From NCBI RefSeq assembly GCF_900155965.1, contig NZ_FTMG01000009.1, forward strand, positions 185,810 to 249,809: 64,000 bases of DNA, written 5' to 3'. This document shows, piece by piece, positions 1 through 8,336 of the stretch. The stretch is from Mucilaginibacter lappiensis. GTDB taxonomy: Bacteria; Bacteroidota; Bacteroidia; Sphingobacteriales; Sphingobacteriaceae. Numbering within the stretch: the first letter of the stretch is position 1; every line of letters starts with the position of its first letter. The position numbers and the translations under genes were made by a program. The notes below the pieces were generated by a model, which ran no database searches, was not told the origin of the DNA, and worked only from the letters and a program-made list of their open reading frames with translations.

Positions 1-165
1 TTGGATGCCAGTAAAAACAAGACAAAAGAGTTGGAAGAAAAGCTTCGTGTATTGAAGCTTGCCAAATCATTTTCAGAAACAAATGAGAAAAGTCTTGACA
101 TAAAGCAAAAAATTAACGATTTTGTGCAGGAAATAGATAAGTGTATTGTATTATTGAAGAAATAA
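1..165 (+). CDS. 3' end of a small coiled-coil protein gene upstream of zapA
   Basis: Frame 1 is open from the window edge to a TAA at 163-165, giving 54 residues that are very rich in Lys, Glu and Leu (LDASKNKTKELEEKLRVLKL and onward). The regular spacing of hydrophobic residues suggests a coiled coil. The 5' part lies outside the window. In Bacteroidota a short coiled-coil gene commonly sits just before zapA and rny, which supports reading this as a real gene end. I do not know its function; a ZapB-like or other division role is only a guess from position. Confidence 0.6.
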   Translation: MDASKNKTKELEEKLRVLKLAKSFSETNEKSLDIKQKINDFVQEIDKCIVLLKK

Positions 166-185
166 TACAAAAAGTGAAAAGCTCA

Positions 186-476
186 ATGGGAGAAATCTCA
201 ATAAAAATAAATATTGCTGACAGAGTTTACCCTTTAAAGGTAAACATGGAGGAGGAAGAAATAATACGCAGGGCGGCTAAACTGATTAATGACCGGATAA
301 AGGAATATCAGGAAAACTACGCGGTAAGAGATAAGCAGGATCTGCTTTCGATGGCGGTGTTGCATTATGCTACATCATCATTAAAAGCCGAGAAGAAAGT
401 TACCGTTGAAGATACCGATGTTGCTGAACAGGTTTACAAGTTGGATCATTTGCTGTCTGAATTTTTCTCGAAGTAA
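186..476 (+). CDS. zapA: Cell division protein ZapA
   Basis: ZapA binds FtsZ at mid-cell and bundles its filaments. The 96-residue protein has the usual size and layout: an N-terminal beta region (MGEISIKINIADRVYPLKV) that forms the globular head, then a long charged helix for dimer and tetramer formation. The frame is open further upstream, but I chose the ATG at 186 because the residues before it do not look like ZapA and would overlap the preceding gene's end. It lies 20 bases after the coiled-coil gene, and a 6S-like RNA and then rny follow. Confidence 0.88.
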   Translation: MGEISIKINIADRVYPLKVNMEEEEIIRRAAKLINDRIKEYQENYAVRDKQDLLSMAVLHYATSSLKAEKKVTVEDTDVAEQVYKLDHLLSEFFSK

Positions 477-516
477 TTTACGTTCTTACATAACATACAG
501 AGCACAATTAAGATTT

Positions 517-680
517 AACCGCAGTTAAATTTTAGGTTTCACTATTAAAAACTTAACGCTTCAATATTAAGCGGATCAAAGAGGCATGCGTTGCTATTTA
601 TATTAACGTAACCATGGTCCCAATATCCGAAATGAAGTTTTTAAATACATGATACTTGAAAATTAGTTGCGGTTTTTTTT
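517..680 (+). ncRNA. ssrS: 6S-like RNA candidate between zapA and rny
   Basis: The 232-base gap between zapA and rny folds into a long rod. Bases 517-533 pair with 659-674 (16 pairs, one bulged A, two G-U). A second perfect 10-bp stem joins 545-554 to 635-644. A small hairpin lies at 557-573 (CGCTT/AAGCG). The closing stem is followed directly by a run of eight T at 673-680, as in an intrinsic terminator. The length (about 160 nt), the closing stem with a large central open region, and the position next to zapA match 6S RNA, which binds RNA polymerase holoenzyme in stationary phase. The identity is inferred from structure and context; the pairing itself is seen. Confidence 0.6.
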
Positions 681-708
681 ATTATATAACCTTACACCCT
701 AAAAGAAG

Positions 709-2274
709 ATGGACATATTATTATACATTATTATCGGGCTTCTTGTTGGTGCCATTGTTGGCATCGTCATCGGCCGCTTCCTGTTACGGAAGCTTTTTAA
801 AGACCAGGAAACATCGGCGCAGAATAAAGTAAAAAAGATCCTGAAGGATGCTGAAAACAATGCCGAGATCCTGAAGAAAAATAAACTGCTGGAAGCCAAA
901 GAGAAGTTTTTACAAATGAAGGCTGAGCATGAGCAGGAAGTAAATAACAAGAACAATGCGATAAACCAGCGCGACAACGGTGTTAAACAAAAAGAACAAT
1001 CGTTAAATCAGCGTCTGGAAAACATGAACCGCAAGGAAAGCGAGCTGGACAATTCCCGTAAAAACCTGGAGAAACAAACAGAAATTGTTGTTAAAAAACA
1101 GGAAGAGGTGGAAGTACTGAAAAACTCGCACGTACAGCAACTGGAAACCATTGCCGGCTTATCTGCCGATGATGCCCGTAATCAACTGGTGGATACGCTG
1201 CGCGAAGAGGCCCGTACCAAAGCCATGATCCAGATTAAGGATATTGTTGACGAAGCTAAACTCACCGCAACCAAAGAAGCTAAAAAGATAGTTATTCAAA
1301 CCATACAGCGTACTGCTACTGAAAGCGCTATTGAAAACACAGTTTCGATATTTAACATCGAAAATGACGAGATCAAAGGCCGTATCATCGGTCGTGAGGG
1401 TAGGAATATTCGTGCACTGGAAGCAGCAACCGGTATTGAGATCATTGTTGATGATACCCCTGAGGCTATCATCCTATCGGGCTTTGACCCGGTAAGGCGT
1501 GAGATTGCCCGCTTGGCTATGCACCGCCTGGTAACCGACGGCCGTATACACCCGGCCCGTATTGAAGAGGTGGTTGCTAAAACCAAAAAACAAATTGAAG
1601 AAGAAATAGTAGAAATAGGTGAGCGTACCGTGATTGACCTCGGTATTCATGGTTTACATCCGGAGCTGATCCGTATGGTTGGCCGTATGCGTTACCGTTC
1701 ATCATACGGGCAAAACCTGTTACAGCACTCACGGGAGGTAGCCAACTTCTGCGCTACTATGGCAGCTGAGTTGGGTCTGAATGTGAAAATGGCTAAACGT
1801 GCCGGCCTATTACATGATATTGGTAAAGTACCTGATGATAACCCAGAGCTGCCACACGCTATTTTGGGTATGCAACTGGCCGAAAAATATAAAGAGCACC
1901 CTGAAGTTTGTAACGCTATAGGTGCCCACCACGATGAAATTGAGATGACCTCGATGTTATCACCCATCATCCAGGCTTGTGATGCCATATCCGGTGCACG
2001 TCCGGGAGCACGCCGTGAGGTGGTTGAAAGCTACATTAAACGTTTGAAAGAGCTGGAGGAATTAGCGCTTTCATACCCAGGTGTCGAAAAAACCTTCGCT
2101 ATACAGGCTGGCCGCGAGCTGCGTGTAGTAGTGGAGAGCGAAAAAATAACCGATGCACAGTCTGAAGTACTGGCAGCGGATATCTCTAACCGTATTCAAA
2201 CTGAAATGACCTACCCAGGTCAGATCAAAGTTACCGTGATCAGGGAAACCCGCTCGGTAGCGTTTGCTAAGTAA
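709..2274 (+). CDS. rny: Ribonuclease Y
   Basis: RNase Y is a membrane-anchored endoribonuclease that starts mRNA decay. The 521-residue protein shows every expected part: one N-terminal membrane helix (residues 3-25, MDILLYIIIGLLVGAIVGIV), a long coiled coil to about residue 195, a KH RNA-binding domain with GRIIGREGRNIRALE near residue 223, and an HD metal-dependent phosphodiesterase domain with LLHDIGK near residue 366 and a later AHHDE. It ends in the usual VIRETRSVAFAK. It follows zapA and the 6S-like RNA and is closed by a terminator. Confidence 0.97.
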   Translation: MDILLYIIIGLLVGAIVGIVIGRFLLRKLFKDQETSAQNKVKKILKDAENNAEILKKNKLLEAKEKFLQMKAEHEQEVNNKNNAINQRDNGVKQKEQSLNQRLENMNRKESELDNSRKNLEKQTEIVVKKQEEVEVLKNSHVQQLETIAGLSADDARNQLVDTLREEARTKAMIQIKDIVDEAKLTATKEAKKIVIQTIQRTATESAIENTVSIFNIENDEIKGRIIGREGRNIRALEAATGIEIIVDDTPEAIILSGFDPVRREIARLAMHRLVTDGRIHPARIEEVVAKTKKQIEEEIVEIGERTVIDLGIHGLHPELIRMVGRMRYRSSYGQNLLQHSREVANFCATMAAELGLNVKMAKRAGLLHDIGKVPDDNPELPHAILGMQLAEKYKEHPEVCNAIGAHHDEIEMTSMLSPIIQACDAISGARPGARREVVESYIKRLKELEELALSYPGVEKTFAIQAGRELRVVVESEKITDAQSEVLAADISNRIQTEMTYPGQIKVTVIRETRSVAFAK

Positions 2275-2286
2275 GAAAACCACTTA

Positions 2287-2318
2287 AGCCCTCTCCCTTC
2301 TCAGGGAGGGCTTTTTTT
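2287..2318 (+). terminator. Intrinsic terminator after rny
   Basis: A GC-rich stem formed by GCCCTCTCCC and GGGAGGGC is followed by seven T. It starts 12 bases after the rny stop. Confidence 0.85.
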
Positions 2319-2400
2319 AATCTTTCCCTCCCCGTGCTACTGTGAACACATCTTTTTACATTAAAAAGTCCTTATTATAGTTAAATTAAATGAAAAAGGA

Positions 2401-2533
2401 TGTCATTTCGAACGAGGTACGAGGAGAAATCTTTTGCGACTTCCGATACGAACTTTGCACGCCAAACACACATAGCGGAGAAGATTTCTCCTCTCTCTGC
2501 GCATGAGCACACTCTTGTTCGTTCGAAATGATA
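2401..2533. repeat. REP-like palindromic intergenic element
   Basis: The outer arms TGTCATTTCGAACGA (2401-2415) and TCGTTCGAAATGATA (2519-2533) are inverted copies with 14 of 15 matches. The inner arms GAGGAGAAATCTT (2421-2433) and AAGATTTCTCCTC (2481-2493) match perfectly. Elements with this GTCATTTCGA...GAGAAATC pattern are, to my knowledge, scattered through intergenic regions of many Bacteroidota genomes. It lies between the 3' ends of two convergent genes (rny and the acyltransferase), a typical site for REP-type repeats. Only this copy is in the window. Confidence 0.75.
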
Positions 2534-2560
2534 TTTTTCAGAAAGATTCCTTAACCGGGA

Positions 2561-3688
2561 TCATTTCCGTTTCAACAGAAAACGTTTTTTTAGCCATTCG
2601 CGAACAGGTTCGTCATAAAGTTTAAGGGATGCATAAGCGATAGCAATGCTAACCATAAACAATAACAGTCCAACCCAGAGACCTTGATTCGCAGGTACCT
2701 TATTTTTTACTACCCACCCGGTATACAGATAGATTAGCGGATAATGGGTAATATAAAGGGGGTATGAAATATCCCCAAAAAACTTGCATACTTTCATCGC
2801 AAATTTTCCGGTTATGTTCCCTCCCGCACCAATTGAAACAATTAGCGGGAAAAGAATAATGATACTGAATGATTCATACAAGCCGTTCATCCAAAGATGT
2901 TCGCTGCCGCCTATCCTCGGAATAAACAGAATAATGATAATCAGCAAGCTACTCACCGCAAAAGCGTTTTTAATATGGATCAGCTTGCCCATGCGACAAA
3001 GCAATACGCCTGCAAAGAACGGATATAGCAAACGGGCAAAGCCTATATGAAGCTGGGGCGCGTTAAGGCTCCAGCCCCCGATAACATCGCCTTGCGAACC
3101 CATTATTAAGAAATGGATAAGGAGCAGGGCGGATAGCACTACAAACACAGTAAGCAATTTTTTAGAAAACTTACGAATGAAAAGAGCATAGAGAATGTTG
3201 GCAACATATTCAAAAAACAATGACCAGGCAGGGCCGTCAAGCGGGTGCATTTCCTGCCAGCCACGGATATCCATGGATACAGGTATGGGAAGCACCGTAA
3301 AACCGACTAGCATAACCAGCAGCATTTGCCAAACGGGTGTTGTACTGATTAGTGGAAACACGGGAGAGGCCTGGAAGTAAAATAGCGCAGCCCCGATAAG
3401 CGTACCTATAATAACCATTGGCTGCAAACGAATGAGCCTGCGTTTATAAAAATCCCATTGGGTCATCTTTTCCCAACGGTCGTCATAGGCATAAGCCACA
3501 ACAAAGCCCGATAACAGGAAAAAGAAGTCAACAGCTAAATAGCCATGATTGATGACCTGGTGAAAACGGTCGCCGGAATAGGCTTCTAAAACATGAAAGG
3601 CTACTACTATAAGAGAAGCTACGCCACGCAGCCCATCCAGGATCTCATAATGGCTTTTGGATTCGAGGTACTCGGGCGTTTTATTCAT
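2561..3688 (-). CDS. Acyltransferase 3 family membrane protein (OafA/YrhL type)
   Basis: Members of this family move acetyl or other acyl groups onto surface sugars or lipids from within the inner membrane. The 375-residue protein has the family hallmarks: LDGLRGVASLIVVAFHV near residue 18, FFLLSGFVVAYAY near residue 57 and about ten hydrophobic segments, ending in a Lys/Arg-rich tail. The ATG at 3688 is the natural start. It stands alone, converging with rny, so its substrate cannot be read from its neighbours. A similar gene (52651-53766) sits inside the polysaccharide locus. Confidence 0.85.
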   Translation of the reverse strand: MNKTPEYLESKSHYEILDGLRGVASLIVVAFHVLEAYSGDRFHQVINHGYLAVDFFFLLSGFVVAYAYDDRWEKMTQWDFYKRRLIRLQPMVIIGTLIGAALFYFQASPVFPLISTTPVWQMLLVMLVGFTVLPIPVSMDIRGWQEMHPLDGPAWSLFFEYVANILYALFIRKFSKKLLTVFVVLSALLLIHFLIMGSQGDVIGGWSLNAPQLHIGFARLLYPFFAGVLLCRMGKLIHIKNAFAVSSLLIIIILFIPRIGGSEHLWMNGLYESFSIIILFPLIVSIGAGGNITGKFAMKVCKFFGDISYPLYITHYPLIYLYTGWVVKNKVPANQGLWVGLLLFMVSIAIAYASLKLYDEPVREWLKKRFLLKRK

Positions 3689-4017
3689 AAACTAAAAAAA
3701 ATAACTGGATATGGTAATGGTTTTATTTGGTTTACAATTTTGTTTGCATTGGCAAACGTTGATTGAAGCGACAAGATGCTTTAATTTTATTGGAAATGCA
3801 ATAGAAAAACCTCAAATCCTTGCAACCGAAGCTTTCAAATTATCTATCTAAAACAATAGCCTTCGATTTAAAACTTTATTCCGGGGTACAACTGATGCCC
3901 TGCTTTTTGATCTGGGCCATTTTCACGTTGTTATATTTGTTTTGTGTTGAGGGGAGCTGCACCCGTTTAAAGGGGGACTTGACGCTTGATTCTTTTCTCC
4001 ATATATTAGATTAAATT
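3689..4017. other. Divergent spacer between acyltransferase and Mpo1-like genes
   Basis: This 329-base spacer separates two divergently transcribed genes and should hold both promoters. A perfect small hairpin, GTTTGC-ATTG-GCAAAC, lies at 3742-3757 near the minus-strand gene and could be an operator. A 64-codon open frame at 3820-4014 has no recognisable features and I do not call it a gene. Confidence 0.4.
3906..3939 (+). promoter_or_regulatory. Possible Bacteroidota-type promoter for the Mpo1-like gene
   Basis: TTTG at 3906-3909 and TATATTTG at 3932-3939 fit the Bacteroidota consensus TTTG / TANNTTTG. The 22-bp spacer is a little longer than the usual 19-21. Transcription would start near 3946, about 70 bases before the gene. 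Confidence 0.4.
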
Positions 4018-4560
4018 ATGGCCTCCACTAATATATCAAATACACCACAAAATGGTACCGGCGGTGCTAACAACATCCGATTGGTGGATGTTTATTTTGC
4101 TAAATACGCCGAAAGCCACCGGAACGGAACCAATGAAGCCATACATTTTATCTGTATTCCTCTTATAGTATTCAGCTTGCTGGGTTTGATTTGGTCTATC
4201 CCGTTTCCATACTTAAAGTTTCTGGGTAGTTATAATGGTGTTTTTAACTGGGCGTCCTTTTTAATTGCCTTCAGTATTTACTATTATTTGAAATTGTCGC
4301 CGGTGCTATCATACATTATGTTGCTGATATTATTTGGCTTTAGTTATGCTATTATACAGCTGGAACACTGGCACCAGGCAGGTGGTCCGGCGCTATGGTT
4401 GGTTTCACTCATTATCTTCTTTATATCCTGGGTAGGACAAATTATCGGGCATAAAATTGAAGGTAAAAAGCCATCATTTTTAGATGATATTAAATTTCTG
4501 CTCATTGGCCCTATCTACCTGCTTCACCTCGTACTTAAAAAGTTATCAGTTAAGTATTAA
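4018..4560 (+). CDS. Mpo1-like (DUF962) membrane protein
   Basis: The 180-residue protein matches the DUF962/YGL010w family, whose yeast member Mpo1 is an iron-dependent dioxygenase that shortens 2-hydroxy fatty acids. The family's His-containing motifs are visible: YAESHRNGTNEAIHFICIP at residues 31-49, LEHWHQAGGPA near 116-126 and QIIGHKIEGKKPSF near 141-154. About four membrane helices separate them. The function in bacteria is not settled; 2-hydroxy fatty acids are common in Bacteroidota lipids, which would fit. It is a single gene, 102 bases upstream of the TonB receptor. Confidence 0.8.
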   Translation: MASTNISNTPQNGTGGANNIRLVDVYFAKYAESHRNGTNEAIHFICIPLIVFSLLGLIWSIPFPYLKFLGSYNGVFNWASFLIAFSIYYYLKLSPVLSYIMLLILFGFSYAIIQLEHWHQAGGPALWLVSLIIFFISWVGQIIGHKIEGKKPSFLDDIKFLLIGPIYLLHLVLKKLSVKY

Positions 4561-4662
4561 TTACCCACTTTCACTTAATGTTAACAATTGGGGTTAAAAA
4601 TAATCTCTTGTTAACATACTGTTAATATTGTAGCCGAACCTTTGTGTTTTAAATAAACACAC

Positions 4663-7600
4663 ATGAAAAAGCTTTACTTTATCCTTTTATCAGTGCTTAT
4701 TATTGGGGTTGCTAATGTTGCTAAAGCGCAAATTACAACTTCTTTAATAAGTGGAAAAGTTACCGACCAAAAGGGGATCACCCTGCCTGGCGTAACTGTA
4801 ACTGCGCTGAACACCAGTACAGGAACACGTTACGGCGCCCAGACTAACTCTGATGGTCGTTTCACTATCGCCAACATTAACCCAGGTGGCCCTTATACTA
4901 TTTCGGCTTCTTTTGTTGGGTTTAAAAAAGACGAAAGACCAAATATTACTTTAAGTCTCGGAACCACTACATTTAATTTTGCCCTGGCAGACGAAACTAC
5001 AACCTTAAAGGAAGTAAAAGTTAAGGCTACTGCAGGTGGTACCAGAACAGGTGCAAGCACCCGCATCAACCAAAATCAAATCCGTACAGCACCTTCTATT
5101 AACCGCAGCTTGCAGGATTTAACCAGGAACACACCTCAAAGTAATAACAACTCTTTTCAAGGTACCAACTACCGTTACAATAACGTAACGCTGGACGGTG
5201 CTATTAATAACGACGCGATTGGTTTTAGCCCATCATTAGGTGGTCAGAACAACGCATCGGGACAAGTAGGTAGCAGCACTCGTACCAGCCCGGTATCATT
5301 AGATGCGATACAGGATATCCAGGTATTGGTTGCTCCTTATGACATTAAAATTGGTAACGTGCTGGGTGGTAGTATCAACGCTGTAACCCGCAGCGGTACC
5401 AATGATTTTACCGGTTCGGTATACGGATTTGGCCGTGGCTCATTCATGGTAGGGCCAAACAATGCTCCCGTTGCCTCTGGTGGTGATGGTTCAAAACTTT
5501 CTGATTTTCATGATTACCAAACAGGTATTCGTATAGGTTTCCCGATCATCAAAAACAAATTATTCTTCTTTACCAACGAAGAAATTGCCCGCAGACAAGA
5601 TCCTGTGATCGCTGCGGCAGGTACCGCAGGTTCATCAAAGATCTTAAGCTTACAGGATGCACAGAACTTAGCAGCTGCATTTACCAAATACTCAGGTCAG
5701 GATCCTGGTACTTATGGTAATACAAACATTTTCTCCAACTCCAACAAGTTCTTTAACCGTTTGGACTGGAATATTGATGATCATAACCAGTTAACTATTC
5801 GTAACAATACCATTATTTCGAAAGCCACCAACTTAGAACGTGATCAGCAAAACTTCCGTTTCAGCGGTATCGATTATACCTCACATAACAACTCAACCTC
5901 AACTGTGGCGGAGTTAAAATCAAGGCTCTCTAACAACGTGAGCAATAGTTTGGTATTAGGTTACTCAAGCGTGCATGATTACCGTGACCCTAACTCTAAC
6001 CCGTCACTGCCGCAAATTGAGATCACTGGCCGTACTCCTGGTACAACCATCTTCATGGGTACCGACCGTGAGGCCGCTATATTTGATATGCACCAGAAAA
6101 CTGCTGAGTTTACCGATAACTTAACCTGGACAACAGGTAAGCATACTTTTACCTTCGGTACACACAATGAGTTTTACAATATCACTTATAACTTCGTAAA
6201 CGCATGGAATGGTCGTATTGCTTATAATAGCATCGAAGACTTCCTGAACAATAACCCGGCTCGTGTACGTGCTAACTTTAACTATACTAATAATACACGT
6301 GATTACATCTTAGCTAATCCATCAGCCAAGTTTAATGTTAACCTGTTGAGTTTATATGGTCAGGACGAAATTCAGTTAACTGATAATTTTAAACTGACTT
6401 TAGCCTTACGTGCCGATTATGCAGATGTGCCAAACAAACAACCATTGAGCAGCAAAACTACGAATGCTCCGGTTGATCCTAACTATGGTACTACCTATAC
6501 TTATACCAAACCAAAAGACATCAAACAAAACTATCTGGGTAACATCGAGTGGAATCCGCGCGTAGCATTTAACTATGATGTACTCGGCGACCAAAGCGTT
6601 ATTTTACGCGGCGGTAGCGGTTTCTTTACCGGTCGTGTTCCGTTTGCATGGTTCGGTTACGCATTTTACAACAATGGTGTAACTTATGGTGCTTATGATG
6701 TTAAAGCACCAAGTAGTGGTAAATCAGGTCAGGTAGCGGGTACTAATCCTGTACAAGTTGCTCCAAATGGCGGTTTAAATTATGTTAATCAACAAAATTT
6801 TAATACTACTCCTAATGGTGCTACCCAGGTGGATATGATTGATAATAACTTCAAAATGCCACAGGTATGGAGAAGCAGCTTAGCGGTTGATTACACTACT
6901 GATGACCAGTGGAAATTTACTGCCGAAGGTATCTATACCAAAGTTATTCATGATTTGAAATTTCAACAGGTAAATACTACTGATCAGGTTACCTATTATC
7001 CATATGATACCCAGCATCAGCAGCCAATATTTGTTAACAGCAAGATAAACTCTGCTTATACAAATGCTTATTTATTATCAAACACGAGCCAGGGCTACCG
7101 TTATAGCGCAACTGCACAGGTAGCTAAATTTACTCAATTTGATCCAAAAAATGCTTTAAACGCTTCAGTTGCCTACACTTATGGACATTCAAAAGATGTG
7201 ACCAACGGTATTCGTAACTCTATGGAATCAAACTGGCAGTTAAACCAGGCTTTAAATCCTAACAGCCCAGGTTTAGCTAATTCAAACTTTGATATCCGTA
7301 GCCGTATCGTATCGAACGTCAACTTCAAACATGATTGGGATTCAAATCATAACTACCCTGCAAACTTTACTTTCTTCTTTAGTGCACAAAGCGGTAACCC
7401 ATATACCTTTGATACTTATCCTAATGCTATCGACGGAACAGGTCAGCAGTTGAGCTTAGCTTATATTCCGAAGCGTGGCGAAACCGTGAATTTCTTCTCT
7501 GATATAGTAGGTGGTCAAACAGCAGCTCAACAAGCTGCAGCCTTTGATGCCTTTATTGATAAAAATTCATATCTGTCATCTCGTCGTGGTAACTTTACTG

Positions 7601-7947
7601 AGCGTAATGCAGCATTTACACCATGGAATAATCAGCTTGATTTCCGTTTTACTCAGGACTTTAAATTTGGTAATGGTAAACACAAACAGATGATCACTTT
7701 TACTTATGATATCATCAACCTAACCAATTTGTTGAATAAAAAATGGGGTCAGTATTATTACTCGGCAAACACATTTAACTCTTCGGCAAGCGTTGGTTTA
7801 ACGCCAGCTAAAGGCGGTACACCATCATTTGCTAATGCGCCAACAACCTATCCAAAATATACATTTACGGATCCAGGAGTACCATACTCTGTTGATTTGT
7901 TCGCATCGCGCTGGCAAATGCAGTTTGGTATACGTTACAGCTGGTAA
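4663..7947 (+). CDS. Oar-like TonB-dependent outer membrane receptor
   Basis: A large outer-membrane barrel of 1094 residues. A signal peptide (MKKLYFILLSVLIIGVANVAKA) is followed by a carboxypeptidase regulatory-like beta-sandwich domain (about 28-115), then a plug region containing NVTLDGAINNDAIG and VLGGSINAVTRSGTNDFTG, and a long barrel ending in the aromatic strand FGIRYSW. The layout resembles the Oar receptor of Myxococcus rather than SusC. In Oar-type proteins the cargo may be peptide or protein. No SusD partner follows; a strong terminator comes 33 bases after the stop, so it appears to be a single-gene unit. Confidence 0.88.
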   Translation: MKKLYFILLSVLIIGVANVAKAQITTSLISGKVTDQKGITLPGVTVTALNTSTGTRYGAQTNSDGRFTIANINPGGPYTISASFVGFKKDERPNITLSLGTTTFNFALADETTTLKEVKVKATAGGTRTGASTRINQNQIRTAPSINRSLQDLTRNTPQSNNNSFQGTNYRYNNVTLDGAINNDAIGFSPSLGGQNNASGQVGSSTRTSPVSLDAIQDIQVLVAPYDIKIGNVLGGSINAVTRSGTNDFTGSVYGFGRGSFMVGPNNAPVASGGDGSKLSDFHDYQTGIRIGFPIIKNKLFFFTNEEIARRQDPVIAAAGTAGSSKILSLQDAQNLAAAFTKYSGQDPGTYGNTNIFSNSNKFFNRLDWNIDDHNQLTIRNNTIISKATNLERDQQNFRFSGIDYTSHNNSTSTVAELKSRLSNNVSNSLVLGYSSVHDYRDPNSNPSLPQIEITGRTPGTTIFMGTDREAAIFDMHQKTAEFTDNLTWTTGKHTFTFGTHNEFYNITYNFVNAWNGRIAYNSIEDFLNNNPARVRANFNYTNNTRDYILANPSAKFNVNLLSLYGQDEIQLTDNFKLTLALRADYADVPNKQPLSSKTTNAPVDPNYGTTYTYTKPKDIKQNYLGNIEWNPRVAFNYDVLGDQSVILRGGSGFFTGRVPFAWFGYAFYNNGVTYGAYDVKAPSSGKSGQVAGTNPVQVAPNGGLNYVNQQNFNTTPNGATQVDMIDNNFKMPQVWRSSLAVDYTTDDQWKFTAEGIYTKVIHDLKFQQVNTTDQVTYYPYDTQHQQPIFVNSKINSAYTNAYLLSNTSQGYRYSATAQVAKFTQFDPKNALNASVAYTYGHSKDVTNGIRNSMESNWQLNQALNPNSPGLANSNFDIRSRIVSNVNFKHDWDSNHNYPANFTFFFSAQSGNPYTFDTYPNAIDGTGQQLSLAYIPKRGETVNFFSDIVGGQTAAQQAAAFDAFIDKNSYLSSRRGNFTERNAAFTPWNNQLDFRFTQDFKFGNGKHKQMITFTYDIINLTNLLNKKWGQYYYSANTFNSSASVGLTPAKGGTPSFANAPTTYPKYTFTDPGVPYSVDLFASRWQMQFGIRYSW

Positions 7948-7980
7948 CACCAAACAAAACTCAACTAAAACAATAAATAA

Positions 7981-8015
7981 ACACCCTGCCGGTAAAACGG
8001 CAGGGTGTTTTGTTT
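7981..8015 (+). terminator. Terminator after the Oar-like receptor
   Basis: A perfect 11-bp stem (ACACCCTGCCG at 7981-7991, CGGCAGGGTGT at 7998-8008) has a 6-base loop and is followed by a T-rich tail. Confidence 0.92.
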
Positions 8016-8070
8016 TATAGCCCTGTTTTAACTTGATTCAGGCAAAAATTTCGTATCTTTATATCAACAA

Positions 8071-8106
8071 ACAGCCCGGCTCTCTAATAAAGGAGAGCCG
8101 GGCTGT
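8071..8106. terminator. Perfect 14-bp hairpin between convergent genes
   Basis: ACAGCCCGGCTCTC (8071-8084) and GAGAGCCGGGCTGT (8093-8106) are exact inverted copies with an 8-base loop. It may end minus-strand transcription from the OlsF-like gene, although it lies 230 bases beyond that stop. A promoter-like pair (TTG at 8033-8035 and TATCTTTA at 8054-8061, 18-bp spacer) lies directly upstream on the plus strand, so a short plus-strand transcript is also possible. Confidence 0.6.
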
Positions 8107-8193
8107 TTAGTTAAAGGATAAAAGAGGCGAAAATCGATCGTTTTTTTATGTAGTTATTTTATATTTAGATATTTAAAACTTTTTAAACCTTTC

Positions 8194-8249
8194 AAAACCC
8201 ATCAAAAATTTGTTAAAAAGTGTTAAAATGGCGTTAAAATTTAGTTAAA
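8194..8249. other. Six helically phased A-tracts (predicted curved DNA)
   Basis: A-runs are centred at about 8195.5, 8206, 8217, 8226.5, 8237.5 and 8248. The spacings of 9.5-11 bp average 10.5 bp, which is one helical turn. Four of them lie in repeated GTTAAA words starting at 8212, 8222, 8233 and 8244, with another GTTAAAA at 8295. Phased A-tracts bend DNA. The 7948-8336 spacer otherwise holds only the two hairpins. Confidence 0.6.
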
Positions 8250-8336
8250 GTGGGTAATTATCGAGCTCTTTTGCTCTGTTTTTGACTAAAAAGTGTTAAA
8301 ATTTGAGGTTTAAAAAGTTTTTTGAGCCATTGTTAA

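Noticed and set aside
3820..4014. 64-codon open frame in the spacer before the Mpo1-like gene
   Set aside because: It overlaps the likely promoter, has no family-like pattern and ends three bases before the next start; chance frame.
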